Part shown: one piece after another, positions 1 through 10,200 of the stretch
Layout: each line of letters begins with the position of its first letter
How positions within the stretch are numbered: the first letter of the stretch is position 1
From: Cyanophora paradoxa
Taxonomy: Eukaryota; Glaucocystophyceae; Cyanophorales; Cyanophoraceae
Direction of reading: 5' to 3'
NCBI GenBank assembly: GCA_004431415.1
Contig: QPMI01000209.1
Span: 95,406 to 159,405 of the forward strand
DNA: 64,000 nt
Notes under the pieces: model-generated
Databases searched by the model: none
Told to the model about the DNA's origin: nothing
What the model saw: the letters and a program-made list of their open reading frames with translations, nothing else
Program-made: the position numbers and the translations under genes

Positions 1-635
1 TTTTCTTTCACAGTACTTTTGATAGCACTCGATAACCATGTGCACGTGCCACCAGGTAGTGCCTCGACGGTCCTTTTTCCTTGTCGCATCAGTGCACCCG
101 TATCGATCGATAGCTCTTCTTAGTTGAATGAACAAGCATGATCATGATGCATGCGCGGGTTTCCGCTACGGAATCACACTACGGAATCCTTGTGCATGTA
201 CATGTACAGCCGCTCAGCTCCTGCAAATTTACTACGTATACGGTACTGAATCTTCAGAAAAATAACGGAATTCGAATGTAGTAGCTATAGTACACTGCAC
301 TTCCTGCGGGGGCCGCGGGGCGCGGCTAGATACGCGTCCTCCGAGGCTCGCGGGCGAATTCGAATCATCAAATGAAAATAGAATTTATACGTGCACGGGC
401 GTGATTCTACGCATACCATAATCTATCTCACCAACTGCATCCTACACTCCATCCCTCTGCGAACTATAACGCCATACTAAGCTACGCTAATCCACCAAAC
501 TACCGTAGTACCGCTAGACTACTAGCTATAGGCTACAATCCACGGCTACTTTAATGAACAGGCCTAAGGGCGCAAGAGGAGTCCACACGGCGCGAAAGGA
601 GAGAGTCTACAGGGCCGCGCGTGGCGGGCGGGCGC
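1..635. other. Intergenic DNA, no gene supported
   Basis: AT-richer than the flanking genes and rich in short self-complementary words such as GCATGC, GTAC and TCGA. No open frame with the composition of the neighbouring genes is present. The arginine-rich plus-strand frame that begins near 554 is an antisense shadow of the minus-strand gene at 636. Confidence 0.5.
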
Positions 636-1487
636 TCACGCGGCCTCCATGGAGCGAACGGAGGAGGAGCACTGGCTGCACGTGGCGACCTCCGCGTCGG
701 GGTAGGGCCAGGCGGGGCCGCCGCAGGCGGGGGCGGGGGCGGGGGGGAGGGAGGCGGAGGCGCGGGGGCCCGGGAGCTCGGGGGCGGCGCCGGGGGCGTC
801 GGGCGGGGGCAGGTCGTAGGAGGCGAGGGAGCGGGCGACGATGCGGGAGACGAGGGCGATGCCGAGGGTCTTCGTGGAGGAGAGGAAGACGACGGTGCCG
901 AGGACGACGGCGCGGGCGTCCACGTGGTCCAGCAGCGCCGCCCGCAGCACGGCCCGCGTCGCCGCCACCGCCACGCCGAGCAGGTCCTCCCCCAGCAGGA
1001 TCGACGCGAGCCGGAGCGAGAGGAGCGAGCCGGCGGCGCGGAGGGCCGCGCAGAAGGGGTACGTGATGATCGCGGGGACGTCGGCGCGCCAGCAGAAGCC
1101 GAGGGCGAGGGCCACCGGCGCCGTCACGCAGGCGAAGAGGATGGGCGTCTGCGGGGCGGCGCGTCGGCGGCGGCGCGCGGCGCGGGGACCGCGAGGGCGC
1201 ACCTGCACGCCGCTGGAGAGGAAGAGGAGCACGGTGCTGATGCCGGCGCAGAGGATACCTGCGGGCGCGCTTCAGCCCGCGCGGGGGCGCAAGTTAATGC
1301 GCTAAAGAAGGCGCGGCACCTCGTCGAAGCCCATGGGCCAGGACGATGTAAACGCAGGGCAGGGCGGAGAGGCAGGACAAGAGGAGCCGCGCCGGCCACA
1401 CAAAGGCAGGTATGGACGCCCCGAGCAGGACGCCTATGCAGGATGTAGACGCCATGAAGGCACTGACGACGATGCGCCTCGCCTTGG
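636..1487 (-). CDS. Multi-pass membrane protein, choline-transporter-like (3' part of gene)
   Basis: Three exons can be joined with correct phase: 1487-1320, 1258-1203 and 1148-636, ending in TGA at 638-636. Introns 1319-1259 and 1202-1149 are 61 and 54 nt, start GTGCC and GTGCG, and end CGCAG. The 3' splice site before 1487 is preceded by a CTGAC branch-like sequence, so more exons lie upstream; a phase-compatible donor sits at 1684, but the exon behind it is not convincing. The spliced protein has four or five hydrophobic helices. The order W-R-A-D-V-P...P-F..ALR, then a long amphipathic stretch ending ATRAVLR, then D-H-V-D followed by another helix, resembles the C-terminal half of SLC44/CTL choline-transporter-like proteins, where a VP...RT.RYH.GS segment precedes such helices. 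This family match is an inference from topology and a few residues; another transporter family is possible. The tail is Pro/Ala rich and ends SSVRSMEAA. Confidence 0.5.
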
Positions 1488-2183
1488 CTGCGGGGCGGCG
1501 TCCGTCAGCACGGGCGGGAGGCACGCTGATCACAGAAGCAATCTAAGATCTCTGGCGGGCTCGGAGACTGTCAAGTGCTAGTGCGGTGGTTCAAGCTTAG
1601 TACAGAACGTTGGGCGGTGAGCCCGCGCCGTCAAGAGCACATGACGGGCTCTGGCCTGGGCTGTCACGCGGAGGGCATGCGCACCCAGGTGGTCGGGCGT
1701 GGCTGCGGTGGGCACGTCGTTCGCCTCATAGGCACAGAAAACGCCGCAATTAGCGCGCCGTAGCGGCTCGGCCGCGCGAACGACGCGAAGGACGCGGTGC
1801 GGGGAGAAGCGGGAGAAGGGGCGGGGGCTGAACGGCCCGCATGCTGAACTCCGTAGAGACGGGCGTGCCCCCGGCGCCCGTGAGACGGCGCCGGGACAGG
1901 TGCGGCTGCGGGTTGGATGTGAGGAGTGAAGTCCCGGGACCGAAGGCGTCACGGAGAGCCGGGGGAAAGCCGCCGTTGCACTGCAGGCCGCGAAGGAACA
2001 GCAGGGCGGCAGCGGCATCTTGCCGCGAACGGGGCCGCCTGCTTCACGGGTACGCGAACGTCATAGCCAGCCAGACCCAACCCACAGCCAGCTTGCTCTC
2101 TCTTTCCCAAATTGTCGTCTTTAGCATCTTGAAGTACAGGGCCGGGAAGCCCCACCGAGCAGCGCGGGGCAGTCCTCGATGCC

Positions 2184-3789
2184 ATGCTCAAGCTCAAAGC
2201 GAAGCTCAAATCGCTCGGCTCCAACGACAATGTTGCGACCCACGGTGCGGCGGAGAACGCACTGGCCGCGGTGACCTCCAGCCCGTCGTCATCACAGCTC
2301 GCCGCCAAGCTGCGGGCGGCCGAAGACGACCTGAGCGCCACTTCAGACCAGGTTCGAGCGTTCTAGCCGAGCGAAGCTCACCGGCCCGGTTGCGCTAGCA
2401 CCTGCGAGCTCGCGTTCCGAACCTCGCCGCCTCGCGCAGTGCCAGGTGCTCTCGCAGCTCATCGTCGTCGCTCGGGATGAGGCCGCAAAGAAGGTGCTGA
2501 AATCAGCTATCCTGCCTCGCCTCCTCGCGCGCGCCATGCCAACCTCCGCAGGACGAGGAAATCGACTCGCTGAAGCAGCAAGTGGCGCGGCTCGAGCGCG
2601 AGCTCAAAACCACGCGGGAAATCTTCCGCAAGTACCTCACCGATCTGGTCCGCCCGCCGAGCCGCCGTGGGCCCGGAAAGAAGGGGCGACGCCCGACGTG
2701 GCAATCGCTGCAGGGTCGCCACGAGGACGAGATCGCGGTACTCTGCGGTTTCGCGGAGGACCACCCAGATGAGCAGAGGAAGACCGCGGTCGCCGCGCCG
2801 CCGGGAAGCGCCACGGAAGAAGCCCGGCCGTGCGGCCCCCGCGACCCGCCGCCGCTCCTTTTTCTGATCTGCGGCGAGCAGGGTCACCGACAGCGACATC
2901 ATGGCGCAAATTACGCGGGTCAGTGGCCGCTTTCTATTCTTGCGCGTGCCGGCCCCTCGCCGCTCAGACCTGCGCAGGCATCCAACAGCAGCAGCAGCAG
3001 CAAGGGATCCGCTCCCGCCGCCACCCCCTCCGCTCCTACTTCCGCCCCGTCCTCCCCTCATGCTCCCTCCGAACGCGCCGCCGCCCCTGCGCCGCCGGCC
3101 CCCGCTCCCGCGCCGCCGGCCCCCGCATCCAACGCGCCGTCCACCGCCACCGCGCCCGCGCCCGCGGTCTCCATGCCGCCACCGCCGCCGCCGCCGCCGA
3201 AGGCGAAGCCGCCGTCCCCGCGCCGCCTGCGGACATCGATCCCGAGGTGGAAAAGATGCGCGCCATGTTCGGGTTCGGCGGCCTCAAGCCGTCGGCCTCG
3301 AGCTGCGACGTCGCGGCCGCCGGCAACGGCGCCGCCGCCCGCCCTCCCCTGCCCCGCTCGGCCGCCTCCTCGCCCGTGCCCCAAGCGATGGCCCGCGTGG
3401 CCTCGCCGAGCCCGTCCTCGTCTCCGGCGGCGGGGCCCTCGCCCTCGCCGCCCCCGGCGCCGGCGCTGGTCGTGGAGGCGGAGGCGGAGGCGGAGGCGGC
3501 GGGCGCCTCGGACCCCGTGGACGCCCTCCGCGCCAAGTTCGGCATGGCCGTCGACGCCCCCGGCTCCCGCAGCTCCTCCCCCTCCGCCCGCCCGCCGCCC
3601 CTCCCCCGCACCCGCACCCGCCGCCCCGCCCCGGACCCCGCGCCCCTCTCCCCGTCCGCCTCGCCCGTCCCGCCGGCAGACCCCGCCCCGCCGGCGCCGC
3701 CGCCACCGCCGCCCCGGACCGGCTCGGGGGACGACGAGCTCGAGAAGATGAGGGCGATGTTCGGCTTCGGCGGCCTCAAGCCCAAGTAG
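2184..3789 (+). CDS. Coiled-coil, proline-rich protein with three MRAMFG-type motifs
   Basis: Proposed exons are 2184-2351, 2446-2493, 2552-2647, 2714-2829, 2882-2918 and 2978-3789, all with matching phase and with GT-AG introns ending in CAG. The start is the ATG opening MLKLKAKLKSLG. The N-terminal ~130 residues are charged and heptad-like (DEEIDSLKQQVARLERELK), so a coiled coil is likely. A Ser/Ala/Pro linker with an eight-proline run follows. The last ~190 residues carry EVEKMRAMFGFGGLKP near 3244-3291, a degenerate copy DALRAKFGMA at 3520-3549, and DELEKMRAMFGFGGLKPK at the C-terminus. I do not recognise the family. Proline runs plus short repeated motifs suggest a scaffold or cytoskeletal adaptor, but that is only inference. 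The frame shifts by one base between about 3190 and 3235, inside or just after the CCG run, with no usable splice sites, so a one-base assembly or sequencing indel is likely there. Confidence 0.6.
3244..3786 (+). repeat. Three-copy protein motif EKMRAMFGFGGLKP
   Basis: Copies lie at about 3244-3291, 3511-3549 (degenerate) and 3730-3786, spaced 220-270 nt by Pro/Ser/Ala linker. The shared core is acidic-x-x-(K/A)-(M/L)-R-A-(M/K)-F-G-(F/M). The outer copies are nearly identical at protein level and the last one forms the C-terminus. This looks like a short linear binding motif repeated for avidity. Confidence 0.6.
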
Positions 3790-3977
3790 CCGGCCCGGTC
3801 CCCGCGCGCCGGCCTTGGTTGTTAGTTAGCTAGCGGGGGCCTGCATGCAGGAGTCGCTCAGCGCCCCCTTCTTTCAAGGGAGGACGGAGGAGCTTGCATT
3901 TCGAGAGGGAAGGGGGGGCGGGAGGGGCGAGCGGGGCCGGGGGAGCGGGAGCGGGGGCGGGGGGCGCGGGGCGGGGC

Positions 3978-5985
3978 TCAGTAGGTGGTGGCGGAGGGGA
4001 AGAGGCCGCGGGCCTCGCGGGAGTCCTTGGTGCTCTTGGCCGGCTTCCGCGCCTCCTCGGCCTGCTTGCCCAGCAGGCAGCAGAACCAGTTGCCCACCTG
4101 CGCCCCGCCCCCGCGCCCTGCACGTCACGAGCCGCGCGCCAGCGGGGCGGGGCGGGGCGGGGCGGGCGGGGCGGGGCGCGCCCTGCCGAAGAAAGCCATG
4201 CTGAAGAAGTCGGGGGAAGGTGGCCGCGCCGGCGCGTTCACGACGCTCTGCGGCTCCGGGCTCCCACGGGGCGCCGCCGCGACGGGCCCGCTGAGAGGCG
4301 CCCGCTCCGGGCCGGGGCGCGGCCGCGTGGCGGCGAGGGCGTCTGGGAGCGCCGCGGGATGCGCCGCTGCGAGTGCGGCGGCGGCTGCTTCGAGAGGCGG
4401 ATGCGGTCCTCGTCTGCCGCCCCGGTCGGCGGCGGGCGGGGCGGGGCGGAGATAAAGGCGGAGGCGGGGCGGCGCACCGCAGAAGGGGAAGTCGGCAAGG
4501 GCCTGCGCGCCGTTGGCCCAGCGCTGCTCGGGCGCCTCGCGCAGCAGCCGCCGGACGAACGCCGCGAGCGGCCCGCTCACGCTCTCCCGCGGCGTCCAGT
4601 TCTGGAAGTACCTGCGCTCGAGTCCGCGTGGGGAGGCTTCTCGGGGGACGGGGGCCGGCCCTGCGCACGTGCGCGACGGGGCCTGCTTCGTGAGGAGGTT
4701 GAGGCACGTCGCCCCGAGGCTGCCGCGGGGCTTCAGGGGCGGCCGACGTCGCGCACGGGCGCGGGGCGGGCGGGGCCGGGGCGCTCGCTCGCCTGTACAG
4801 ATCGGAAGCGGGACCCGCCTTGCCCTGCACCTGCTCCGGCGCCGCGAAGCTTCGGGGGGCGTGAGCGGAGCGCCCCGAGCCCGCCGGGGGCGAGGGTGAG
4901 GGGCGGACGCGGCGGTGCCGACGTTGGTGGTGAAGGTGGCGCCGGGGGCGGACCCCCGCGAGTGCCCGAAGTCGACGAGGAGGAAGCGGCCGTCCCCCCT
5001 CCTGTGCACGATGTTCTCTGGCTTTACGTCCCTGCCCCGCGGTCGGCCGGCCGCCCGGGCGGGGAGGCGGCGCGGCGGGGGCGCCTGTGGACGAATCCCT
5101 TGGAGTGGAGGTAGGCGAGGACGGGGAGGATGTCCATGAGGAGCTTGCGGACGGTCTCCTCGTTGAAGCCGGCCGTGGTCCGCGCCAGCAGCCGCCCCAT
5201 GTCCTCCCCGTCCGCGTACTCCATCGCCACGAAGCTGCCGCCCGCCCCCTCGGCGCCGCCCCGCGCAGCGCGGCGCGGGGCGGGGCGGCGCACTTGTTGC
5301 CGTCGGCGTGCGTGCCGCTGGCGATGAGCGCTGGGACGTTCGGGTGGCGCAGGACGTTCAGCGCGCCGACCTGCCGGCAGCGTCAGCCACAGGCAGCACT
5401 GCGGGCACTCGGCGGGACGCGCCTCTGCCTCAAACAGGACCTGCGCGTCGGTCGTGCGCCCCGTGTACACCTTGAGTACGCAGAGGCTCGATTCGCTCGA
5501 GGTTGAAGCCTCATCCTGACTGTGAGAGAGATCCCGCGCCAGAAGGATGCTCGTGTGCGGGCCCTGCGGTAGGTGTCACCTCCGAGTAACATATCACTCG
5601 GAATAATTGCCACGGGGCCACCTTCGCGAGCAGACGCAGAGGTTTGAACCGCTCGTCGTAGAAGAGCGGAGTCCTCTTCTGGGGGCACCTGATGCAGCGT
5701 CAGCTGGGGGCTGGACGTTTGGGGGCGGACCGGGCGCGCTTGTAGTCGGTCAGGGGAACGTCTGGCAATGTGACCGCTGTGTGGCTCCGCTTGCATGCGA
5801 CGCAGTAGACGCTGGACACTTGTTAGCTCTAAAGCGACTTGGAGGCCTAGGGCTCGCGTGGACTAGAGGCCTACAGCGCACTCTGTCTCAAGGAACTGCG
5901 CGCCCGTCGTCGCCCCGGCGACCGACGTCGACGGCGGCATCGGCGTGCTGCTCAGCGACAGTTTGCCTGATGCTGCCGCTCTGCT
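3978..5985 (-). CDS. Serine/threonine protein kinase
   Basis: Spliced exons give an ordered kinase domain. The ATP-binding lysine is in CVLKVYTG. An alphaC-like FEAE and VGALNVLRHPNVPALIASG follow, then VAMEYADGEDMGRLL (hinge), YLHSKGFVHRDVKPEN (catalytic loop), LLVDFGHSR (DFG) and NVGTAAFAAPEQ (activation loop and APE). DLYSLGATCLNLLTKQ, then FVRRLLREAPEQRW with the late conserved Arg, complete the fold. A 40-codon last exon, 4097-3978, ends in a Cys/Lys-rich tail GNWFCCLLGKQ...PSATTY. Several introns are GC-AG, including those after FVHR, after DLYS and after FEAE. The A-F-A-A-P-E-Q and SDLYSLGAT wording resembles bacterial-type and chloroplast Ser/Thr kinases. Upstream exons near 5.6-5.98 kb carry SSVYCVACKRSHTAVTLP and YDERFKPLRLLAKVAPWQ, which may be an N-terminal domain. 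The start codon is not resolved, and the region between 4183 and about 4510 may have one more intron than I can place. Confidence 0.8.
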
Positions 5986-7220
5986 GGGGTGCGAGTAGGT
6001 GGATGCGGTCAGTCGCACAGGCCGAAAAGCAGCCGCTGTTATCACAGGCTAGCAGGCGGAATGGCGGCTATCGATTCGAAGTTGAACGGCTTGAGAAGAA
6101 CGTACCCCCATGAGCCGCACCTGGATCGGCGCTCTCTTGGGCTCTAGCTCTCGTTAGCGTTCCCCTCAATTGCGAGCTTCGACGACTTCCAGGTGAACCC
6201 GCATATGTATAGTTCTCCAGCTGCAGATGCACCCGACGCGAGCGCCTTGCACAACTGTAACCCGCCCCCGTTCCTTCCCCCAACATCGACCTCCTCCCCC
6301 TCGAGCTCCGCCAAAGCTCCAAGCACCCGGTCGCGGCGGCACCGTCGCGCGCGGGACCGTCGGACCCGCGAAAACAAATTAAGCTCCGAGGCCTCTCTCT
6401 CGCGTCGCAGCTGGTAGCTCTCGAGTCTCGAGGTTGCTTAAAGCTTGTGGTGCCCCGCCCGGGTAGACCGATCGGAGTTTTCGGCGGCACCAGCTAGCCG
6501 TCATGCAGGGCTAGCTTCTGTGGCTGTGCGCCAGCGCTCAGCGGCTAGCCGCGGCACCGGTGTCTGCAAGCATTGAAGCTGCGGTCGCCCCGCAGCTTCT
6601 GGTCCGACGGTCTCTACATCTAGATCATTGCTGAGCCGCTAGGCCTAGGCTAGATCAATTTCAGTGCAGCTATCGGCTATCCAAGCGCTTCTAGATCTCG
6701 CCAGCAGCGAGTTGCTCTGCGTGACGGCCGCGCATCTACACAGGTGCCACTTAGCCAAGCGTTTCCGCGGCGAGCATCGCAGCCTCACGCAGCTGGGGCG
6801 AACAAGTCGACAAGAAGCCGTCGGGGGCGACGACGAGCTAGCGAGCGCTGCTGAGCGCATGCGCAGCGTTGCTGCGTGCGCCAGAATGGAGAGCCGCAGC
6901 AGAGCGATGTGCTTGGGCGTATACAGAAGCAGATAACGATGCAGCCCTTTTGCGCCTCGGCTGAGCAGATGCGTCCTGCGCGTGCTCGAGGGCCGCGCCA
7001 GTGCTCGGAGGACCGCGAGCCCTTCCAGCTGGCCGATGCATGTGCAGTGCACTTTGCGGTGCACCATGCATCCGCGTCAGCGACAGAGGGCCACACGGGC
7101 GCGAAGATCCGCAGCGGCCTTCCAAGCGACGTAGAAGCGCTGCGCCTGGCGGAAGAGTGCGGGGCGGAGCAGCGCTGTTGCTCTGCGCACCACCCACCGC
7201 GGCGGAGACTCGTGCGGCCG
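5986..7220. other. Divergent region between kinase and giant gene 1; 5' exons unresolved
   Basis: The kinase (minus) and giant gene 1 (plus) are head to head, so this stretch should hold both promoters and possibly 5' exons. A minus-strand stretch around 6160-6340 reads as plausible protein (GELYICGFTWKSSKLAIE) and could be an exon, but it ends in a stop without a clear donor. No TATA-like or other promoter element can be assigned with confidence. Confidence 0.35.
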
Positions 7221-7296
7221 GGAGCGCTCGCGCGGCTGGCCATTATCAGCGCGCTCCTCGCGCTCCTGGGTCTCGCGCCGGCGTGCCTGGCCCAGA
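7221..7296 (+). other. Secretion signal of giant protein 1
   Basis: The frame reads ALARLAIISALLALLGLA followed by PACLAQ, a hydrophobic core with an A-x-A/Q-like cleavage site. The exon ends at 7302 with a phase-1 GTGCGC donor. The same hydrophobic-signal-then-LamG order is found at the start of giant gene 2. Confidence 0.7.
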
Positions 7297-10200
7297 ACAT
7301 CCGTGCGCAACGGTCCCGATTCCGCTGCGTCGCCCGCCGGCGCTGACACTCCGCTCAGCGGCCTTGCCCCCGATCTACGCGGTGGCCATCGCCCAGAACG
7401 AAACCTACGCCTACCTGCGCCTCCCCACGCCCATGGAGCTGGACTTCTCCAGGCGCGGCCCCGCCTTCCTGCGTGGCTCCGCGCCGCCAGCGCTCACGCC
7501 CGTGCAGCGCGGGGGCCGGGGCGATGCTGGAGGCGTGGATCAAGTTCGACGCGCCGCCGGACGCCGGCCGGGAGTTCGTGCTCTTCGACCTGGTGGCCGC
7601 GGTGGCGGACCCCCTCGCCGATCCCCCCGTCCCGCCCTCCCGCGTCCGCGTCGCCGTGGACGACCGCGCGCTGCTCCACGCGCACGTCACGGGGGCCGAC
7701 GGCGCGACGGTCAGCGTCTCCCCCACAGCGACCCTCGCCGCGCCCGCCAAGAACCTCTCCTCGGGCGACTGGCACCACGTCATGCTCACGCTCACGGCAC
7801 GTGTCCCCAACCCTCCCCCCCACCCCCCTCCCCCCCACCCCGACCCCCCTTCCCCGCCCCCGTCCTCCACATCCCTCTCGCCCCTCGCGCCGCGCGCCTG
7901 ACGGGGGGCGGGCGCAGGCGGCGGGCTCCGGCGGGGGCCCGAGCCACGCGACGCTCTTCCTGGAGAGCGAGGCGTACAGCGAGGCGACGCCGGTCGGGCT
8001 CGACACGGCGGCCGCCGTCTCGTTCGCGCGCGCCCACTTCGGGCGCTCCGCGGAGTCCATCGACGCCGGCGGCGTCCACAACCAGACCTTCCTCGTCGCC
8101 ACGCTCCGCGTCTGGCGCGCCCCGCCCCGCCCTGCCCCGCCCCCGCCCCGCCGCGGAGTCGTTCCCCCTTGTGACGCCGCGGGGCGCCGCAGGGGCCGCA
8201 TCCCCGAGGAGTGCTCCATGCCCGAGATCCCCCGCCTGGTCTTCCAGTCCCCAGTGGACGGCCTGCTCGTCCAGGTGCGCGGCCGCCGGCGCGGCGCCGT
8301 GCATCCGCGGCTCGGCCCACGCCGGCGCGGCAGGTCGCGCTGGAGGAGATCGAGCTGACGGACACGATCCCGACGGTCGGCTCGCTCGGCTCGCCCACCT
8401 TCCGCTACGCCGGCCTCGAGGAGAGCAGCCTCGCCCAGTGCGCCCCGCGGCGGCCGCGGCGGCCGCGGCGGCCGCCCCCGCCCGTCCCCCCCCTCCCCGC
8501 CCTGACGCGCCGCCCCGGGGCCGGCAGGATCACTTCCAACTCGACGCTGGAGCTGTTCCCGTGCCGGTACCCCTACGAGTTCTCGGTGTCGCACCCGAAC
8601 TCGATCGGGCAGCTGGACGGCGTGATGGGGTACCTGAGCGACCGGGACGCCGTCCTCCAGCTCGAGCCGGTCACCATGAACGCCACCACGCTCTACACGT
8701 ACGTCAACGTCGGGATCACCTTCAACGTGAGCTTCCAGTACACCGGCGGCCCGGACCCCGACGTCCTCCGCGAGGAGGTCCAGAAAAAGGACCAGAATGG
8801 CATCCCAATGATAGACCCGGACACATTGCAGCCCATAATCGAAATCAAGGAAACAGTCATTCGGACGCAATCGACAGTCGTCTCTCCGCCGAGCTGCCCG
8901 CTCACCACCAGGCTGGACTTCACGCTGCCGAACATCCCCGCGGGGCTGGCATACATCGTCTCCAGCACGCCGGTCGGCCTCTTCGGCGGCGGCAGAGTGA
9001 CGATCACGGCCCCGGAGCCGCCGAAGTACCTCGTCGCCTCCACCGTCGGCGAGGGCGTGAACCAGCCCATCTACCTCATGGCGCGCCACCCCGGCCCCAC
9101 GCCGGCCGTTTCCCGGGTCCTCACCGTGCCCTGCAGGGCCCGGCCGCCGTCTTCAAAATCACCGCGTACGACAAGAACGGAATTAACAGGGAGTACCCCT
9201 CCGTTCTCGTCAAGGAGTGCGTACACCCGCGCCGTGCGCCGCGTTGCGCCGCGGCTCGTGACGGCGGCCCGGGCAGGCTCAACGCGGTCGTGATGGATCC
9301 GGAGGGGAACTACTCGTGCTCGATCTCGCCGCCGTCGTCCATCTCCAGCGTCGGCTCGGAGTGGGAGCTCCCCATGTTCTGCGAGAAGCCGGCGACGGGG
9401 CCCGGCCTGCTCTGGACCGACCCCCCGCTCTACGGGGACGGCTTCTGGTCCTTCTACATCCGCTGTGCGCCGCCCGCCGGCCCCGAGCGCGCGCGGCGCA
9501 GACGCGCCTCACCCCGCGGCGCAGTCCAGCCGAAGTTCATCGAGATCGTGCTGAGCGACAACGCCTTCTTCGACGAGGCGTCCGAGCGCTGGGCCCTCAC
9601 CGTCGGCGAGACGTACACGATGACGTTCTTCCCCATAAACTTCGCGAAAACAGTCTGGTGCCTGGGCGACGACGTCCGCATCCGCGCGGAAGGGCCGCTG
9701 AGCCCGCTGCCGGCGCTTTATGGCCCGGTGGAGACCCTCGGCATGTCGACGTCCTTCACGTTCGAGGTGACGCCGAATAAGACGGGCAGGGGCCTCATCG
9801 CCGGCCGCGGCCGCCAGAAGATCGACGGCGGCGTCTTCCTGTACAACGTCTTCGGTGCGATTCGAACCCGCGCGGGTTGTGCGGTCGCCGCTGACGGGAG
9901 CGCCGGCAGGCGCGCCGAGCGCGATGAAGCTCACGTTCCAGGAGACAGGGGAGAGCACGATCGTGACCCAGGCCGGCGCGACGCTCACGCTCCGGGTCGC
10001 CTCGGTAGACTCAGCGACGCTGGCCCCGATCCTCATCTTCGTCAACGCGGAGGAGATGCGGTGCGCGAGGCCCGCGGCCGTGCCCGCGGCTCGGGCCCGC
10101 AGGGGAGGGGAGAGCCCTTACGCACGCGCGCCCCAGGATCACGGCGACGGACTTCCTCACGAACACGACATTCGAGTACCCGGAGCTGTACGGGACGGAC

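Noticed and set aside
554-1581. Long plus-strand Arg/Gly/Ala-rich frames
   Set aside because: Antisense shadows of the minus-strand membrane gene. Composition is driven by GC content and they lack splice logic or domains.
2507-3785. Minus-strand frames opposite the coiled-coil gene
   Set aside because: Gly/Arg-rich complements of the poly-Pro/Ala region; plus-strand exons have matching phases and conserved motifs.
3894-5114. 406-residue plus-strand frame
   Set aside because: Lies opposite the kinase exons, consists of Arg/Gly/Ala runs and reads through kinase introns.
7355-9089. Long minus-strand frames opposite giant gene 1
   Set aside because: Mirror frames of GC-rich exons without hydrophobic or domain patterns.
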